DNA from: UBA6080 sp964607515
Lineage (GTDB): Bacteria > Fermentibacterota > Fermentibacteria > Fermentibacterales > JCC-6
Direction of reading: 5' to 3'
DNA: 64,000 bases
Assembly: GCA_964607515.1 (NCBI GenBank)
Contig: CAZSKU010000009.1
Coordinates: 19,490 to 83,489, forward strand
Of the stretch, positions 37,327 through 45,558 are shown piece after piece (position 1 is the first letter of the stretch; each line of letters begins with the position of its first letter). The notes below the pieces were generated by a model that had not been told where the DNA came from, searched no databases, and saw only the letters and a program-made list of their open reading frames with translations. The position numbers were made by a program, and so were the translations under genes.

Positions 37327-38598
37327 TCAGAAGTCTGCGGTGACGCCCAGGTTAAGGAAAGTCACGTTCTTAGAGTACTGGTGGCCCTCGAAGTTGCCTG
37401 CCCCCTCGCCGTCCTCCAGGAAGGCGTGGGCTGATGACACCACGATGCCCATGTTCTCCGCCACCGCCCAGCGCACCCCGCCGCCGAGCATCCCCGATTT
37501 CATCATGTACTCGAAATCGGTGAAGGTTTCCGGGTTGCCTCCGTTGTCGGCGTACACGTATCCCAGCCCCAGTTCCACACGGGGGCTCACCCTCCACTGG
37601 GTACTGAGCCCGGCTTCCCAGCCGTCGTCGTAGGAATCCGAAAGCCCGTCATCCTCGCCCTGGTCGGATGCGCCGGTGAAGTAGTAGTTGCCGGTGAATC
37701 CCAGGGTGACCCGGGGCATGACGTCGAACTGCATGCCCAGCCCCAGCACCGCCGGAAGGTCCCTTCTCTGAAGGGCGCCGTCGGCCAGTTCGGGCATCAG
37801 GGCTGCCCAGGTGTTCTCTTCGGTCTCCGCCTCCCACTCCAGGGGGGTGGCGGTCTCGTAGCGCACCGCCAGATTTACTCCGGGGGCTGGCATATAGTTC
37901 AGCCCGACTATCCCGGCGAAGCCCGAGGCCTTCCGGGTGCAGTCCAGAACCGCCTGGGTGGATCCCACCACGGTACCGCTGTCGAGGCTGACGATAACAA
38001 AATCGGCGTTGGCCTCGTATTCCCTCACTGCGCTGGTGAACCTTCCCGCAAGAGCGGCGGAAAGCTCGGGGGTTATCGAGTAGGCCGCACCGGCGGTTCC
38101 GGCGTAGTAAGCGGCCCCGGCCTTAAGATAGCCGTCGGTCATGATTGCTGCGTAGCCCGGACCGTACTGGTACTGAACCAGCCCGGTCTGAAGCACCGGC
38201 ATGATGGGCAGGCCGCTCTCGTACTCCAGGGTGCCTCCCCCGGCGGGAACCGTGAAGGCTCCGAACAGCGCCATATCTCCGGCTCCGTACACCGCGTAGA
38301 AGTTGGGGAGGAAGCTGGTGGGCTTGGTGGTCTCGAACTCCTCCGATTCGCTGGAGCCCAGGGGCACCGCGGTGACGGTGTAGTTCTTGGCGATGTACTG
38401 GGTGCTGGCATTGAGATGGAAACCATCTTCGAGATACACCAGCCCAGCGGGGTTGTACGACACCAGATCGGCTCCGTCCACAGCGCCGTTCCTGGCCATC
38501 GCCATGAAGAAGTCGGCGCTCCGGCCGCCCAGGTAGTCGATATGTCCCGCCGGCAAGGCGGAGACTGCCAGCAGGAGAATCATCAAGGTTCTGCTCAT
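37327..38598 (-). CDS. OmpP1/FadL/TodX family outer-membrane protein
   Basis: The 423-aa protein has a signal peptide and begins with 'GGRSADFFMAMARNGAVDGADLVSYNPAGLVYL', matching the 'NPAG' motif of FadL-type hydrophobic-compound channels. The rest alternates aromatic and Gly/Asn-rich strands and ends in Phe ('FLNLGVTADF'), as outer-membrane barrels do. It probably takes up hydrophobic molecules. GGAGGAGGG lies just before its ATG. The propeller lipoprotein gene ends 22 bp upstream. Confidence 0.9.
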   Translation of the reverse strand: MSRTLMILLLAVSALPAGHIDYLGGRSADFFMAMARNGAVDGADLVSYNPAGLVYLEDGFHLNASTQYIAKNYTVTAVPLGSSESEEFETTKPTSFLPNFYAVYGAGDMALFGAFTVPAGGGTLEYESGLPIMPVLQTGLVQYQYGPGYAAIMTDGYLKAGAAYYAGTAGAAYSITPELSAALAGRFTSAVREYEANADFVIVSLDSGTVVGSTQAVLDCTRKASGFAGIVGLNYMPAPGVNLAVRYETATPLEWEAETEENTWAALMPELADGALQRRDLPAVLGLGMQFDVMPRVTLGFTGNYYFTGASDQGEDDGLSDSYDDGWEAGLSTQWRVSPRVELGLGYVYADNGGNPETFTDFEYMMKSGMLGGGVRWAVAENMGIVVSSAHAFLEDGEGAGNFEGHQYSKNVTFLNLGVTADF

Positions 38599-38620
38599 CC
38601 CTCCTCCAATCTAACGTGAT

Positions 38621-39736
38621 TCAGTACCCCAGAAGCACCACTCTGGGATAGTCCAGCGGGTCCTCCTCGTAGGCGGCGATGCCGTAGGGAGTCACCACGA
38701 AGGTCCACGATTCCATGTCGCCGGGGCCCGACGCCGTGCCCAGCCAGTCGCCTGTGTTCCGGTCGAACAGGTCGAAGACCGGGGTTCCCGGACCTCCCCT
38801 TCGGGCCCACAACCTTCCTTCGGCGTCGCTGCCCAGGGATGTCACTGCGAAATGGAACTCCTTCGGATTGTAATCCTCCGACGCCATGGCCGCGCCTCCC
38901 CTGCCCATCCCCAGCATCTGCTGACGGCGCTGCTCGAAGAGTTCCACTTCCTCGTTGAGTTCCCGCTGGGTTTTCCTCACCGGTGAGTAGCCTGGTCTGG
39001 TAATGGTCTTCGGGGCGGCGCCGCTTCCGTCGAACACCAGAATCCGGTAGCTCTCATGGCCCAGGGGAGCGTAGAACACCAGGGAATCGGCAACCTCCAA
39101 GGGCGGTTCGGGGTCCATGAACCGGGACGCCATCCGGCTCGGATCGAACCGGCTCCACTCCTCGGTGTAGACCACCTCGGGTTCAGCGCTGCTCCGGGAC
39201 CAGCCCGCCAGGGCCTCCCCGCTGGCGCCCTCATCCCTGTCGAAAAGCCCCTGGTGACCGACGATCAGTCTCCCGTCCGAGTCAATGGTGAAGGGCGCCC
39301 TGGGAGAGAAGCCCATAAGGGTTCCGGAATAGCCGGTATCAGGGTGGAAGAACTCGAACTCCCCGGCCCTGGGGTCCGTGACGGCCACCATGCCGTCTCC
39401 CATGACGGCCATGTCCCTCACGCTCAGAAGCTCGCCCGGGGCTTCTCCCGGCCCTCCGTACTCCGCCAGGAACACCCCCTCCCGAGAGAATACCCGCAGG
39501 GTCTGCCGGTTGGAATCCAGCACAAGGAGTTCTCCGTCAGGGGTGAAATCCACCGAAGCGATAGCCCCGAAGACCAGATTCTCGTCCCCCAGTTCCACCC
39601 CCACGGTGTCCACGGGAACCAGCGCCTCCAGGGATCCTTCACCGGCGCCCTCGGGGCTGCCCCCGGAACGGCACGCGGCGACTGCAGCCAGAGATCCGAA
39701 CGTCAGAAGAAGCGGCCTGGGAATTCTGCGTGCCAT
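38621..39736 (-). CDS. 6-bladed beta-propeller lipoprotein
   Basis: The 371-aa protein has a lipoprotein signal (LAAVAAC, C22). The core has NHL-like blades such as 'ASVDFTPDGELLVLDSNRQTLRVFSREGVFLAEYGGPGEAPGE', typical of the 6-bladed beta-propeller proteins (BF_like, DUF4934-type) of FCB bacteria. An 'LFEQRRQQMLGMGRGGAAM' helix interrupts the later blades. It is anchored at the membrane. The function is unknown, perhaps a binding scaffold. It lies between a SGNH-type protein and a FadL-like porin on the same strand, closely spaced. Confidence 0.85.
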   Translation of the reverse strand: MARRIPRPLLLTFGSLAAVAACRSGGSPEGAGEGSLEALVPVDTVGVELGDENLVFGAIASVDFTPDGELLVLDSNRQTLRVFSREGVFLAEYGGPGEAPGELLSVRDMAVMGDGMVAVTDPRAGEFEFFHPDTGYSGTLMGFSPRAPFTIDSDGRLIVGHQGLFDRDEGASGEALAGWSRSSAEPEVVYTEEWSRFDPSRMASRFMDPEPPLEVADSLVFYAPLGHESYRILVFDGSGAAPKTITRPGYSPVRKTQRELNEEVELFEQRRQQMLGMGRGGAAMASEDYNPKEFHFAVTSLGSDAEGRLWARRGGPGTPVFDLFDRNTGDWLGTASGPGDMESWTFVVTPYGIAAYEEDPLDYPRVVLLGY

Positions 39737-39755
39737 CAGTACTGCAACCCTTCCC

Positions 39756-41117
39756 CTACCGGTCCCCCGGCACCCACGGAAGAACCTCGGACGCCAGCAT
39801 ATCCGCTATCATGGCGTTGGCGAAGGGTTCCACGTGAACTCCTGAGTAATCGTTGTAGACCGTGGCCTGCACTTCGTCGAAGGCCCCGGCATAGCTGCGG
39901 AAATCCCCGATGCCCGCTGCACGGCTGTCAAAGAGGCTGTAGGCGGCGGTGTACAGCTCCTTGAAGGCCGGGTCGTCCCCCGCCAGAAAGAACTCGAACC
40001 CCCCCTGGTGTATCTCTTCCTCTTCCTCCGTAAGAACCTTGTCTCCGTACCACACCGACGGCTGCCAGACGAAGATGCACCGGAATCCGTAGTGATCCCC
40101 GAGGGTCCTGGCCAGGTCCGCATTTCCTGTGTACGTGTCCACGATGTCCCGGGCCAGGGAATCCACAGGAACTCCCATGGTTCGATAGGTTTCCAGGTTT
40201 TCGGGAGTCCTGACCCTCTCGTTTATCCTTCCCCTGAGCGCCGCGACGAGCATTCCGATATTGGTCCTCTGGAAGATCGCCTGCAAAGGGTTGGGAATAA
40301 GAAACGCCTCCGGCCTTCCCTCGACCCTGGCTGCGATGAGCCTCTGGGAGTGGTGACCTCCGGCGGCGCCGGACTCGTATGCGCCCCACACATCATTGAA
40401 GCCGTCGTAGAAAACCACCACGTCGGGCAGATTGCCGTTGCGGATCTGCAGGGCGAGCTCGATGACCTCCTGTGTGGAGGAATGGCCGGTCTGGGCGAAG
40501 TTGAACACCTCCACGGGGCCCTCAACGGCATCATCCAGCCTTGATTGGAGAAACGCGGGAATCGTGTTCCGGTCCGAGACGTTCATTCCCCACATGGCGC
40601 TTCCGCCGAAAAGGAACACCCTGAAGGCATCGGGGGCCCGGGAGGCGCCGGGAACCACCCTGAAACCGTCCCCGGACACTGTCACGCTGTCGCAGTTCAG
40701 CCGGGGGTTCGACCTCCACACCACGAAGGGGGCGTATACCCCCTGCACCGCCGCTGCCTGCACCTCCTCGAGGTGCCCCTCCTGAACCTTCCTTTCATGG
40801 ATTAGAAGGCTTTCCGGAGGAAGCAGCTTCATCACCACCACCGACGCAAGTTCCAGGATGACCGCCAGCATCACCAGGTTGAGGACTATCACCGCGACGC
40901 CCCGATAGAACCCCGGGAACCGCCTGCCGAGGATGCCCGCGAAGACCAGGAACACCCCCAGGGCAAGGGCGATGATCTGGTTCCTGCTGAGGCCGCCCTC
41001 CGCGCTCAGCCCCAGCCGGTCCGCCAGCAGTCCGAAGGCTATCATACCCAGCCCGCTGACCACCGATGCCAGCCTCAGAAAACCAACGGTTCCGTCACTC
41101 AGCTCCGACTTCGCCAT
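39756..41117 (-). CDS. membrane-anchored SGNH/GDSL hydrolase-like protein
   Basis: The ~453-aa protein begins with three hydrophobic helices (about residues 12-115) and continues with an extracytoplasmic SGNH domain. Block I is 'VFLFGGSAMWGMNVSDRNTIPAFLQSRL', block II 'FAQTGHSSTQEVIELAL', block III 'VVFYDGFNDVWGA' (Asn kept) and block V 'YSGVHVEPFANAMIADML' (His kept). Similar proteins hydrolyse or add acyl esters on surface glycans. The ATG at 41117 (MAKSELSD) is preferred over one 39 bp upstream. The substrate is unknown. Confidence 0.82.
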   Translation of the reverse strand: MAKSELSDGTVGFLRLASVVSGLGMIAFGLLADRLGLSAEGGLSRNQIIALALGVFLVFAGILGRRFPGFYRGVAVIVLNLVMLAVILELASVVVMKLLPPESLLIHERKVQEGHLEEVQAAAVQGVYAPFVVWRSNPRLNCDSVTVSGDGFRVVPGASRAPDAFRVFLFGGSAMWGMNVSDRNTIPAFLQSRLDDAVEGPVEVFNFAQTGHSSTQEVIELALQIRNGNLPDVVVFYDGFNDVWGAYESGAAGGHHSQRLIAARVEGRPEAFLIPNPLQAIFQRTNIGMLVAALRGRINERVRTPENLETYRTMGVPVDSLARDIVDTYTGNADLARTLGDHYGFRCIFVWQPSVWYGDKVLTEEEEEIHQGGFEFFLAGDDPAFKELYTAAYSLFDSRAAGIGDFRSYAGAFDEVQATVYNDYSGVHVEPFANAMIADMLASEVLPWVPGDR

Positions 41118-41324
41118 GAAGGCCACCTTTCCCCCATGTTCCCCACCGGAAAGCATGGTCGGAAACCTATGCTTCTCCGTTCATCTCTGCAAGGGCACGG
41201 GAGTATGGCTCCCTGCGCTCCGCTCGGTTGCCTCTCAAAGAGAGGTTTGGTATAGCTTGACCAGTTCGGCCGCTTCCCGACCCCGGCTTCCTGTAGCATG
41301 GCGCCATGGAGACCGGGGCGACAG

Positions 41325-41446
41325 GGTTGCGCTGGAAACGGCGCAGCCTCCCGTGTTTGGAAAGGGATAGGACGCCGAAACAGCATCGTCCCCTGTCCGG
41401 GGCGGCGTTGATCCCTTTCCATGAACCGAGCCTGCGGTCGGGTTCG
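41325..41446 (+). promoter_or_regulatory. structured 5' leader upstream of tupA
   Basis: The gap 41118-41465 contains no gene but folds strongly just before tupA. GGTTGCGC (41325-41332) pairs with GCGCAGCC (41341-41348). GGAAAGGGAT (41359-41368) pairs perfectly with ATCCCTTTCC (41411-41420). Inside it a 7-bp helix (41371-41377 with 41403-41409) and CCCC/GGGG (41390-41393 with 41399-41402) are nested, separated by a 12-nt asymmetric loop. A small CCGA/TCGG hairpin follows at 41426-41441. Nested helices with internal loops suggest a cis-regulatory RNA, perhaps sensing tungstate or the molybdenum/tungsten cofactor. Identity with the known Moco/Tuco class was not established. A separate hairpin CCTCTC-AAA-GAGAGG lies at 41231-41245; I see nothing else in the gap. 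Confidence 0.5.
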
Positions 41447-41465
41447 ACAATCGTGAGGAGGGTAT

Positions 41466-42365
41466 ATGTTGTCCTGGTTGCGTTTCCTCTGCCTGGCGCT
41501 CTGCCTTGGGCTCCTGCTTCCCGGATGCGGTGAGCAGCCCGGTGCCCAGGATGCCGGCTCGGACTCCACTGCGGTGCAGGAACCCGAGGGCTACCCGCCC
41601 AGGGAAAGGGTGGAGCGGCTGCTGATTGCAACCACCACCAGTCTCTACGACACCGGTCTCTGGGCATACCTGGAGCCCATGTTCGAAGAGCAGTACGGCG
41701 TCGAGCTGGACATCCTCTACGCCGGCACCGGCAAGGCCATGGAATGGGGCATGAGGGGCGACGTGGACGTCATCGTCGTTCACGACCGGGTCCGCGAGGA
41801 AACCTTCATAGCCGACGGCTACGGCGTTTCCCGGAATCCCTTTGCCTACAACTTCTTCATTGTAGTAGGCCCGCCGGACGACCCCGCGGGTATACGGGAC
41901 ATGGCTCCCGAAGCCGCCCTGGGGGCCCTTTTCACCGGGGCCTCCACACCCTTCATTTCCAGGGGCGACGAGTCCGGCACCCACGCCCAGGAGAAGCGCC
42001 TCTGGGCCGCCGCGGGGCTGGAGTACGAGACAGTCCGCACCTCCGGCGACTGGTACGTGGAGGCCGGAACGGGAATGGGTCCCACCCTCAACATGGCCAA
42101 CGAGATGAGGGCTTACGCCCTGTCGGACATCGCCACTTTCCTGGCCTACCAGGGCGACGTTGACCTCGAAATCATCATCGGTGCCGGCGACGCCATGCGC
42201 AACGTCTACGCGGTGATCCCCCTGACCACAGCCCGTAATCCGGAGATGGCCCAGAACATGGTGACCTTCCTGACCTCCCCCGAGGTTCAGGAACTGATAG
42301 GCGCCTACGGTGTCGTGGAGTGGGGCAGCCAGCTCTTCACTCCCTGCGCTGGACAGGACCTCTAG
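41466..42365 (+). CDS. tupA: tungstate ABC transporter, substrate-binding lipoprotein
   Basis: The 299-aa protein has a lipobox signal (LLLPGC, C21). The motif 'LLIATTTSLYDTGLWAYLEPMFEEQYG' near residue 53 is the oxyanion-binding start of TupA, and 'ARNPEMAQNMVTFLTSPEVQELIGAYG' near the end is equally typical. TupA binds tungstate with very high affinity outside the membrane. AGGAGGG precedes the ATG. The permease and ATPase follow directly, completing tupABC. Tungsten uptake suggests tungsten enzymes such as aldehyde:ferredoxin oxidoreductase or formate dehydrogenase elsewhere in the genome (inference). Confidence 0.93.
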   Translation: MLSWLRFLCLALCLGLLLPGCGEQPGAQDAGSDSTAVQEPEGYPPRERVERLLIATTTSLYDTGLWAYLEPMFEEQYGVELDILYAGTGKAMEWGMRGDVDVIVVHDRVREETFIADGYGVSRNPFAYNFFIVVGPPDDPAGIRDMAPEAALGALFTGASTPFISRGDESGTHAQEKRLWAAAGLEYETVRTSGDWYVEAGTGMGPTLNMANEMRAYALSDIATFLAYQGDVDLEIIIGAGDAMRNVYAVIPLTTARNPEMAQNMVTFLTSPEVQELIGAYGVVEWGSQLFTPCAGQDL

Positions 42366-42369
42366 AGGA

Positions 42370-43062
42370 TTGAACAAGCTGGCGGAAGCCTTCGTCATAG
42401 CGCTGAGGCTCATCGTCACCGGAGACCCGGTGGTTATGGAGATCACGCTTCTGACCCTTGCGGTTTCCGCCAGCTCCACCCTGATCGCCTGCGTTCTCTT
42501 CACTCCCCTGGCCTGCATGATCCATTTCACCCGCTTCCCCGGAAGGAAGGTGGTGATCGGGATTATCCAGGCCCTCTACAGCATGCCCACCGTGTTCGCC
42601 GGGCTGATCGTCTTCCTCTTCCTCTCCCGGGCGGGCCCGCTGGGCGGCCTGGGGCTGCTCTTCACCCCCAGGGCCATGGTCATCGCGGAAGTGGTCCTGG
42701 TGGCCCCGGTGGTCCTCGGTCTTGTCATTTCGGCCCTGAAGGTATCAGCCGGTGATTCCGCCGACACCGTAAGGGCTCTGGGTGCCAGCCCGCTGCAAAC
42801 CGCCTTGGTGGTGCTGGTGGAAGCCAGGTTCGCGGTGTTGTCGGCTTTTCTTCTGGGATTCGGCAGGGCCATTTCCGAGGTGGGCGCCGCCATGATGGTT
42901 GGAGGCAACATCGCCGGAAGAACCCGCACCCTGACCACCGCCATTTCCCTGGGAATCGGCAAGGGAGAGGTGGCGGAGTCCATCGCCCTGGGTCTTGTTC
43001 TCATGACCCTGGCCCTGCTGGTGAGCCTGGCGGTGCACATGACCGGGATGAGAAAAGCGTGA
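42370..43062 (+). CDS. tupB: tungstate ABC transporter, permease
   Basis: The 230-aa protein has about five or six transmembrane helices. The EAA-loop region is 'VRALGASPLQTALVVLVEARFAVLSAFLLGFGRAISEVGAAMMVGGNI', typical of TupB/ModB-like permeases. The TTG at 42370, 4 bp after tupA, is the probable start, although AGAGGA is very close to it; an in-frame GTG at 42310 would overlap tupA. It moves tungstate with energy from TupC. Confidence 0.9.
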   Translation: MNKLAEAFVIALRLIVTGDPVVMEITLLTLAVSASSTLIACVLFTPLACMIHFTRFPGRKVVIGIIQALYSMPTVFAGLIVFLFLSRAGPLGGLGLLFTPRAMVIAEVVLVAPVVLGLVISALKVSAGDSADTVRALGASPLQTALVVLVEARFAVLSAFLLGFGRAISEVGAAMMVGGNIAGRTRTLTTAISLGIGKGEVAESIALGLVLMTLALLVSLAVHMTGMRKA

Positions 43063-44120
43063 GGCTGCAACTGGACCGGATCACCAAGCTCGCCGACGGC
43101 CGAAAAATACTGGACGGCGTTTCCATAAGCGTGGAGAAAGGCGATTTCTGCACCCTGATCGGCCCCACGGGGTGCGGAAAGACCACTCTTCTGAGGATGA
43201 TTGACCTTCTGGATAGACCTTCGTCCGGCCGGGTTCTCCTGGACGGAACCGATTGCACCCGCAGCAGGGGCCGGGAAAGAACCGCCCTGAGGCGCAGGAT
43301 GTCCATGGTGATGCAGAGGCCCTATATGCTGGCGGGCACCGTGGAGCGAAATGTGGGTTTCGGTCTGTCCGTCAGGGGAGTGAAACCGGCGGGGCCCAGA
43401 ATCCATGAAGCACTGGAAGCCGTCGGATTGTCTGGAATGGGAGACCGCACCGCCCGGACACTGTCCGGAGGCGAGATGCAGAAGGCGGCCATCGCCCGGG
43501 CGGTGATCACCCGGCCAGAACTACTGCTGCTGGACGAGCCGTTGAACTCCGTGGACCAGGGGTTCAAACCGGAGCTCAGAACCCTGATCGGAAAACTCCA
43601 CCGGGACCTGGGAATAACCGTTCTCATGGCAACCCACGATCTGACCGACGCCCTGGCCCTGTCCTCCCGGACCGTGGTGATGTCCGCCGGTAAGGTAATG
43701 CAGGCGGGCGACACCCCGGAGGTCTTCAATAACCCATCGAGCCTTTTCGTGGCTTCATTCATCGGTATGAAGAACGTTTTTCCGGCGGAGTTCCGGGGGG
43801 AGGAAGCGCTGGTGGGCGACCTCGCCGTGACCATAGCCGGGCGGGAGTCCGGAAGAGGCTACATCTGCATACCCCAGGAGGTCATCACCCTGTCGCCCCG
43901 GCGCCCGGAATCCAGCCAGAGGAACACCTTCGAGGGGGAGATCACCGAGGTCGTCCGCATGCCCCTGCACGACGAGATACACGTGAGGACCGGGGGCGCG
44001 GTGTTCCTGTCATCGGTGACCCGGGAGTCAACCGCCGGCCTCGGGCTGACCTCCGGTACCCGGGTCTGGGTTTCGTTCAAGGCAACATCGGTCAGAATCT
44101 TCTCCCGGACCTCCCTCTGA
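43059..44120 (+). CDS. tupC: tungstate ABC transporter, ATP-binding protein
   Basis: The 353-aa ATPase has Walker A 'GPTGCGKTTLLRM' near residue 35, the signature 'LSGGEMQKAAIARAV' near 135, Walker B 'LLLLDEPLNSVD' near 155 and H-loop 'MATHDLTDAL'. The C-terminal ~120 residues form a TOBE-like domain ('FEGEITEVVRMPLHDEIHVRTGG'), which in related proteins binds the oxyanion and inhibits transport. Its GTG overlaps the tupB stop by 4 bp. Confidence 0.93.
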   Translation: MRLQLDRITKLADGRKILDGVSISVEKGDFCTLIGPTGCGKTTLLRMIDLLDRPSSGRVLLDGTDCTRSRGRERTALRRRMSMVMQRPYMLAGTVERNVGFGLSVRGVKPAGPRIHEALEAVGLSGMGDRTARTLSGGEMQKAAIARAVITRPELLLLDEPLNSVDQGFKPELRTLIGKLHRDLGITVLMATHDLTDALALSSRTVVMSAGKVMQAGDTPEVFNNPSSLFVASFIGMKNVFPAEFRGEEALVGDLAVTIAGRESGRGYICIPQEVITLSPRRPESSQRNTFEGEITEVVRMPLHDEIHVRTGGAVFLSSVTRESTAGLGLTSGTRVWVSFKATSVRIFSRTSL

Positions 44121-44123
44121 TTT

Positions 44124-45008
44124 TCAACTCACCAGCATGGCCCTGGCCATCCGGCCGTGAAGTCTTCCCACCAGACGCGCCAGGTGGAGCATTCCCATGA
44201 AAACCGCCGCTCCCGCCGCCACCGCCAGGGGATACATCCAGACGGGGATCCACCAGGGTTCCGGATAGTCCACCACGGGTTCGTGAAAAACCGCCTCGAT
44301 AACCGGGCTGCCCACAAGGCTCAGCGCCAGGGCCGCCAGGGTGATGAATACCGAGAAGTAAAGCGCACCCAGGGGGAGCATGAGCAGCATGTAGACCACC
44401 GATGTCCAGGTGCTTCTGGTGGTGAAGACCCCCCTGATGCTGCCCCACCAGCCGTCTCCCTTGCGGATGAAAACCGACCTTCTGGGCATGCGGACTCCGA
44501 GAAGCGCCTCCACGATCCTGCCCTCCACCAGTGCCAGCCCCCGGAAGGAGAGGAAGAACAGCCAGGCCACCGGCACACCGATGATAAGGGCCAGCAGCCC
44601 CAGGGATATGGAGAGCCCGTTGGACGTCCAGGTGAAGTACAGAACACCGGTGACGAAGGAAATAATCATGTACAGAAAAGCTCCCCACGCAGACGGCTCG
44701 GCGATGATTCCGGTGAACCGCCGGAACCAGCCCGCGCCGGACTTCCCTCGGGGCCTCGCCAGGGCGGGGGCCGTGACGGCTTCCGCCCGGCGGTAGTTCT
44801 CAGCCACCTCTTCAGGGGAACCGTAGCTGTCGATGACCGTTTTCAGAGCCTGTTCGTGGGAGAGATCGGGGCTCTCCCTTCTCAGGCTCTCGAATCCCTC
44901 GGTCAGGTGGTCTTCCGCGTCCGCCAGGGCATCCTGCACCACAGCTTTGTCACAACCAGCCAGACAACCGCGGAACTCGTCAAGGTACCTTTCGATGCCC
45001 TTATTCAT
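44124..45008 (-). CDS. HAAS-domain membrane protein, PadR partner
   Basis: The 294-aa protein begins with a helical HAAS-like domain ('IERYLDEFRGCLAGCDKAVVQDALADAEDHLTEGFESL' to 'VIDSYGSPEEVAENYRRAE', residues 5-85), as in DUF1700-type proteins that sit beside PadR regulators. Four to six transmembrane helices follow. Its ATG overlaps the PadR stop by 8 bp. Such membrane proteins are thought to be controlled by, or to report to, the PadR repressor; the exact task is unknown. Confidence 0.83.
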   Translation of the reverse strand: MNKGIERYLDEFRGCLAGCDKAVVQDALADAEDHLTEGFESLRRESPDLSHEQALKTVIDSYGSPEEVAENYRRAEAVTAPALARPRGKSGAGWFRRFTGIIAEPSAWGAFLYMIISFVTGVLYFTWTSNGLSISLGLLALIIGVPVAWLFFLSFRGLALVEGRIVEALLGVRMPRRSVFIRKGDGWWGSIRGVFTTRSTWTSVVYMLLMLPLGALYFSVFITLAALALSLVGSPVIEAVFHEPVVDYPEPWWIPVWMYPLAVAAGAAVFMGMLHLARLVGRLHGRMARAMLVS

Positions 45009-45399
45009 CTTCCTTCCCGCCTTCCAGGATTCCGCCGACGAAACCGGCGGTTTCTTCCCAGATTTCCCTCCAGCGTGTCAGGGTCTCCCTTCCCCGGCCT
45101 GTGACAGAGTAGTAGCGCCTGGGCGGCCCGGACACCGAGGGTTCCACTCTACTCTCCAACAGACCGGCCGCCTCCAGGGATCTGAGGACAGGGTAAAGGG
45201 CGCCGTGTTTCACTATCCAAGAGCCCCTGCCCCGCTCCTCCATCAGTTTGGCAATGCTGTATCCGTACTGGGGACCCGGAGCGTTCTCCATGATTCCCAG
45301 CAGCGCCAGGGCGGTTATCCCGGCACTGAGTTCCTTCCGGAACTTCCGGTCTTCCGGTGGAAAACCCTCCTCGGCCACATCCTCCAACCCTTGATCCAT
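45001..45399 (-). CDS. PadR family transcriptional regulator
   Basis: The 132-aa protein has the PadR winged helix: 'ALALLGIMENAPGPQYGYSIAKLMEERGRGSWIVKHGALYPVLRSLEAAGLLESR', followed by 'RRYYSVTGRGRETLTRWREIW'. It probably represses its own two-gene operon with the HAAS-domain membrane protein. GGGAGG lies before the ATG and a good promoter stands 36 bp upstream. An effector cannot be predicted. Confidence 0.92.
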   Translation of the reverse strand: MDQGLEDVAEEGFPPEDRKFRKELSAGITALALLGIMENAPGPQYGYSIAKLMEERGRGSWIVKHGALYPVLRSLEAAGLLESRVEPSVSGPPRRYYSVTGRGRETLTRWREIWEETAGFVGGILEGGKEDE

Positions 45400-45434
45400 G
45401 GTCTCAACCTCCCTTCATGGGTTGTCTCAAGTGG

Positions 45435-45463
45435 ATACTACTATTCCCTTAACACTATATCAA
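45435..45463 (-). promoter_or_regulatory. promoter of the padR operon
   Basis: On the minus strand TTGATA (-35, 45463-45458) and TAGTAT (-10, 45440-45435) are separated by 17 bp, upstream of the PadR gene. The patch is AT-rich compared with its surroundings. Confidence 0.72.
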
Positions 45464-45558
45464 GGTTCAGTCATGTTCCTGCCATTCCGAACGGCAGGTT
45501 TCGTTTCCCCGCGGACCGCCGCACGGTATATTCCGGAAAACCCGGCGTGAGAGGTTCT

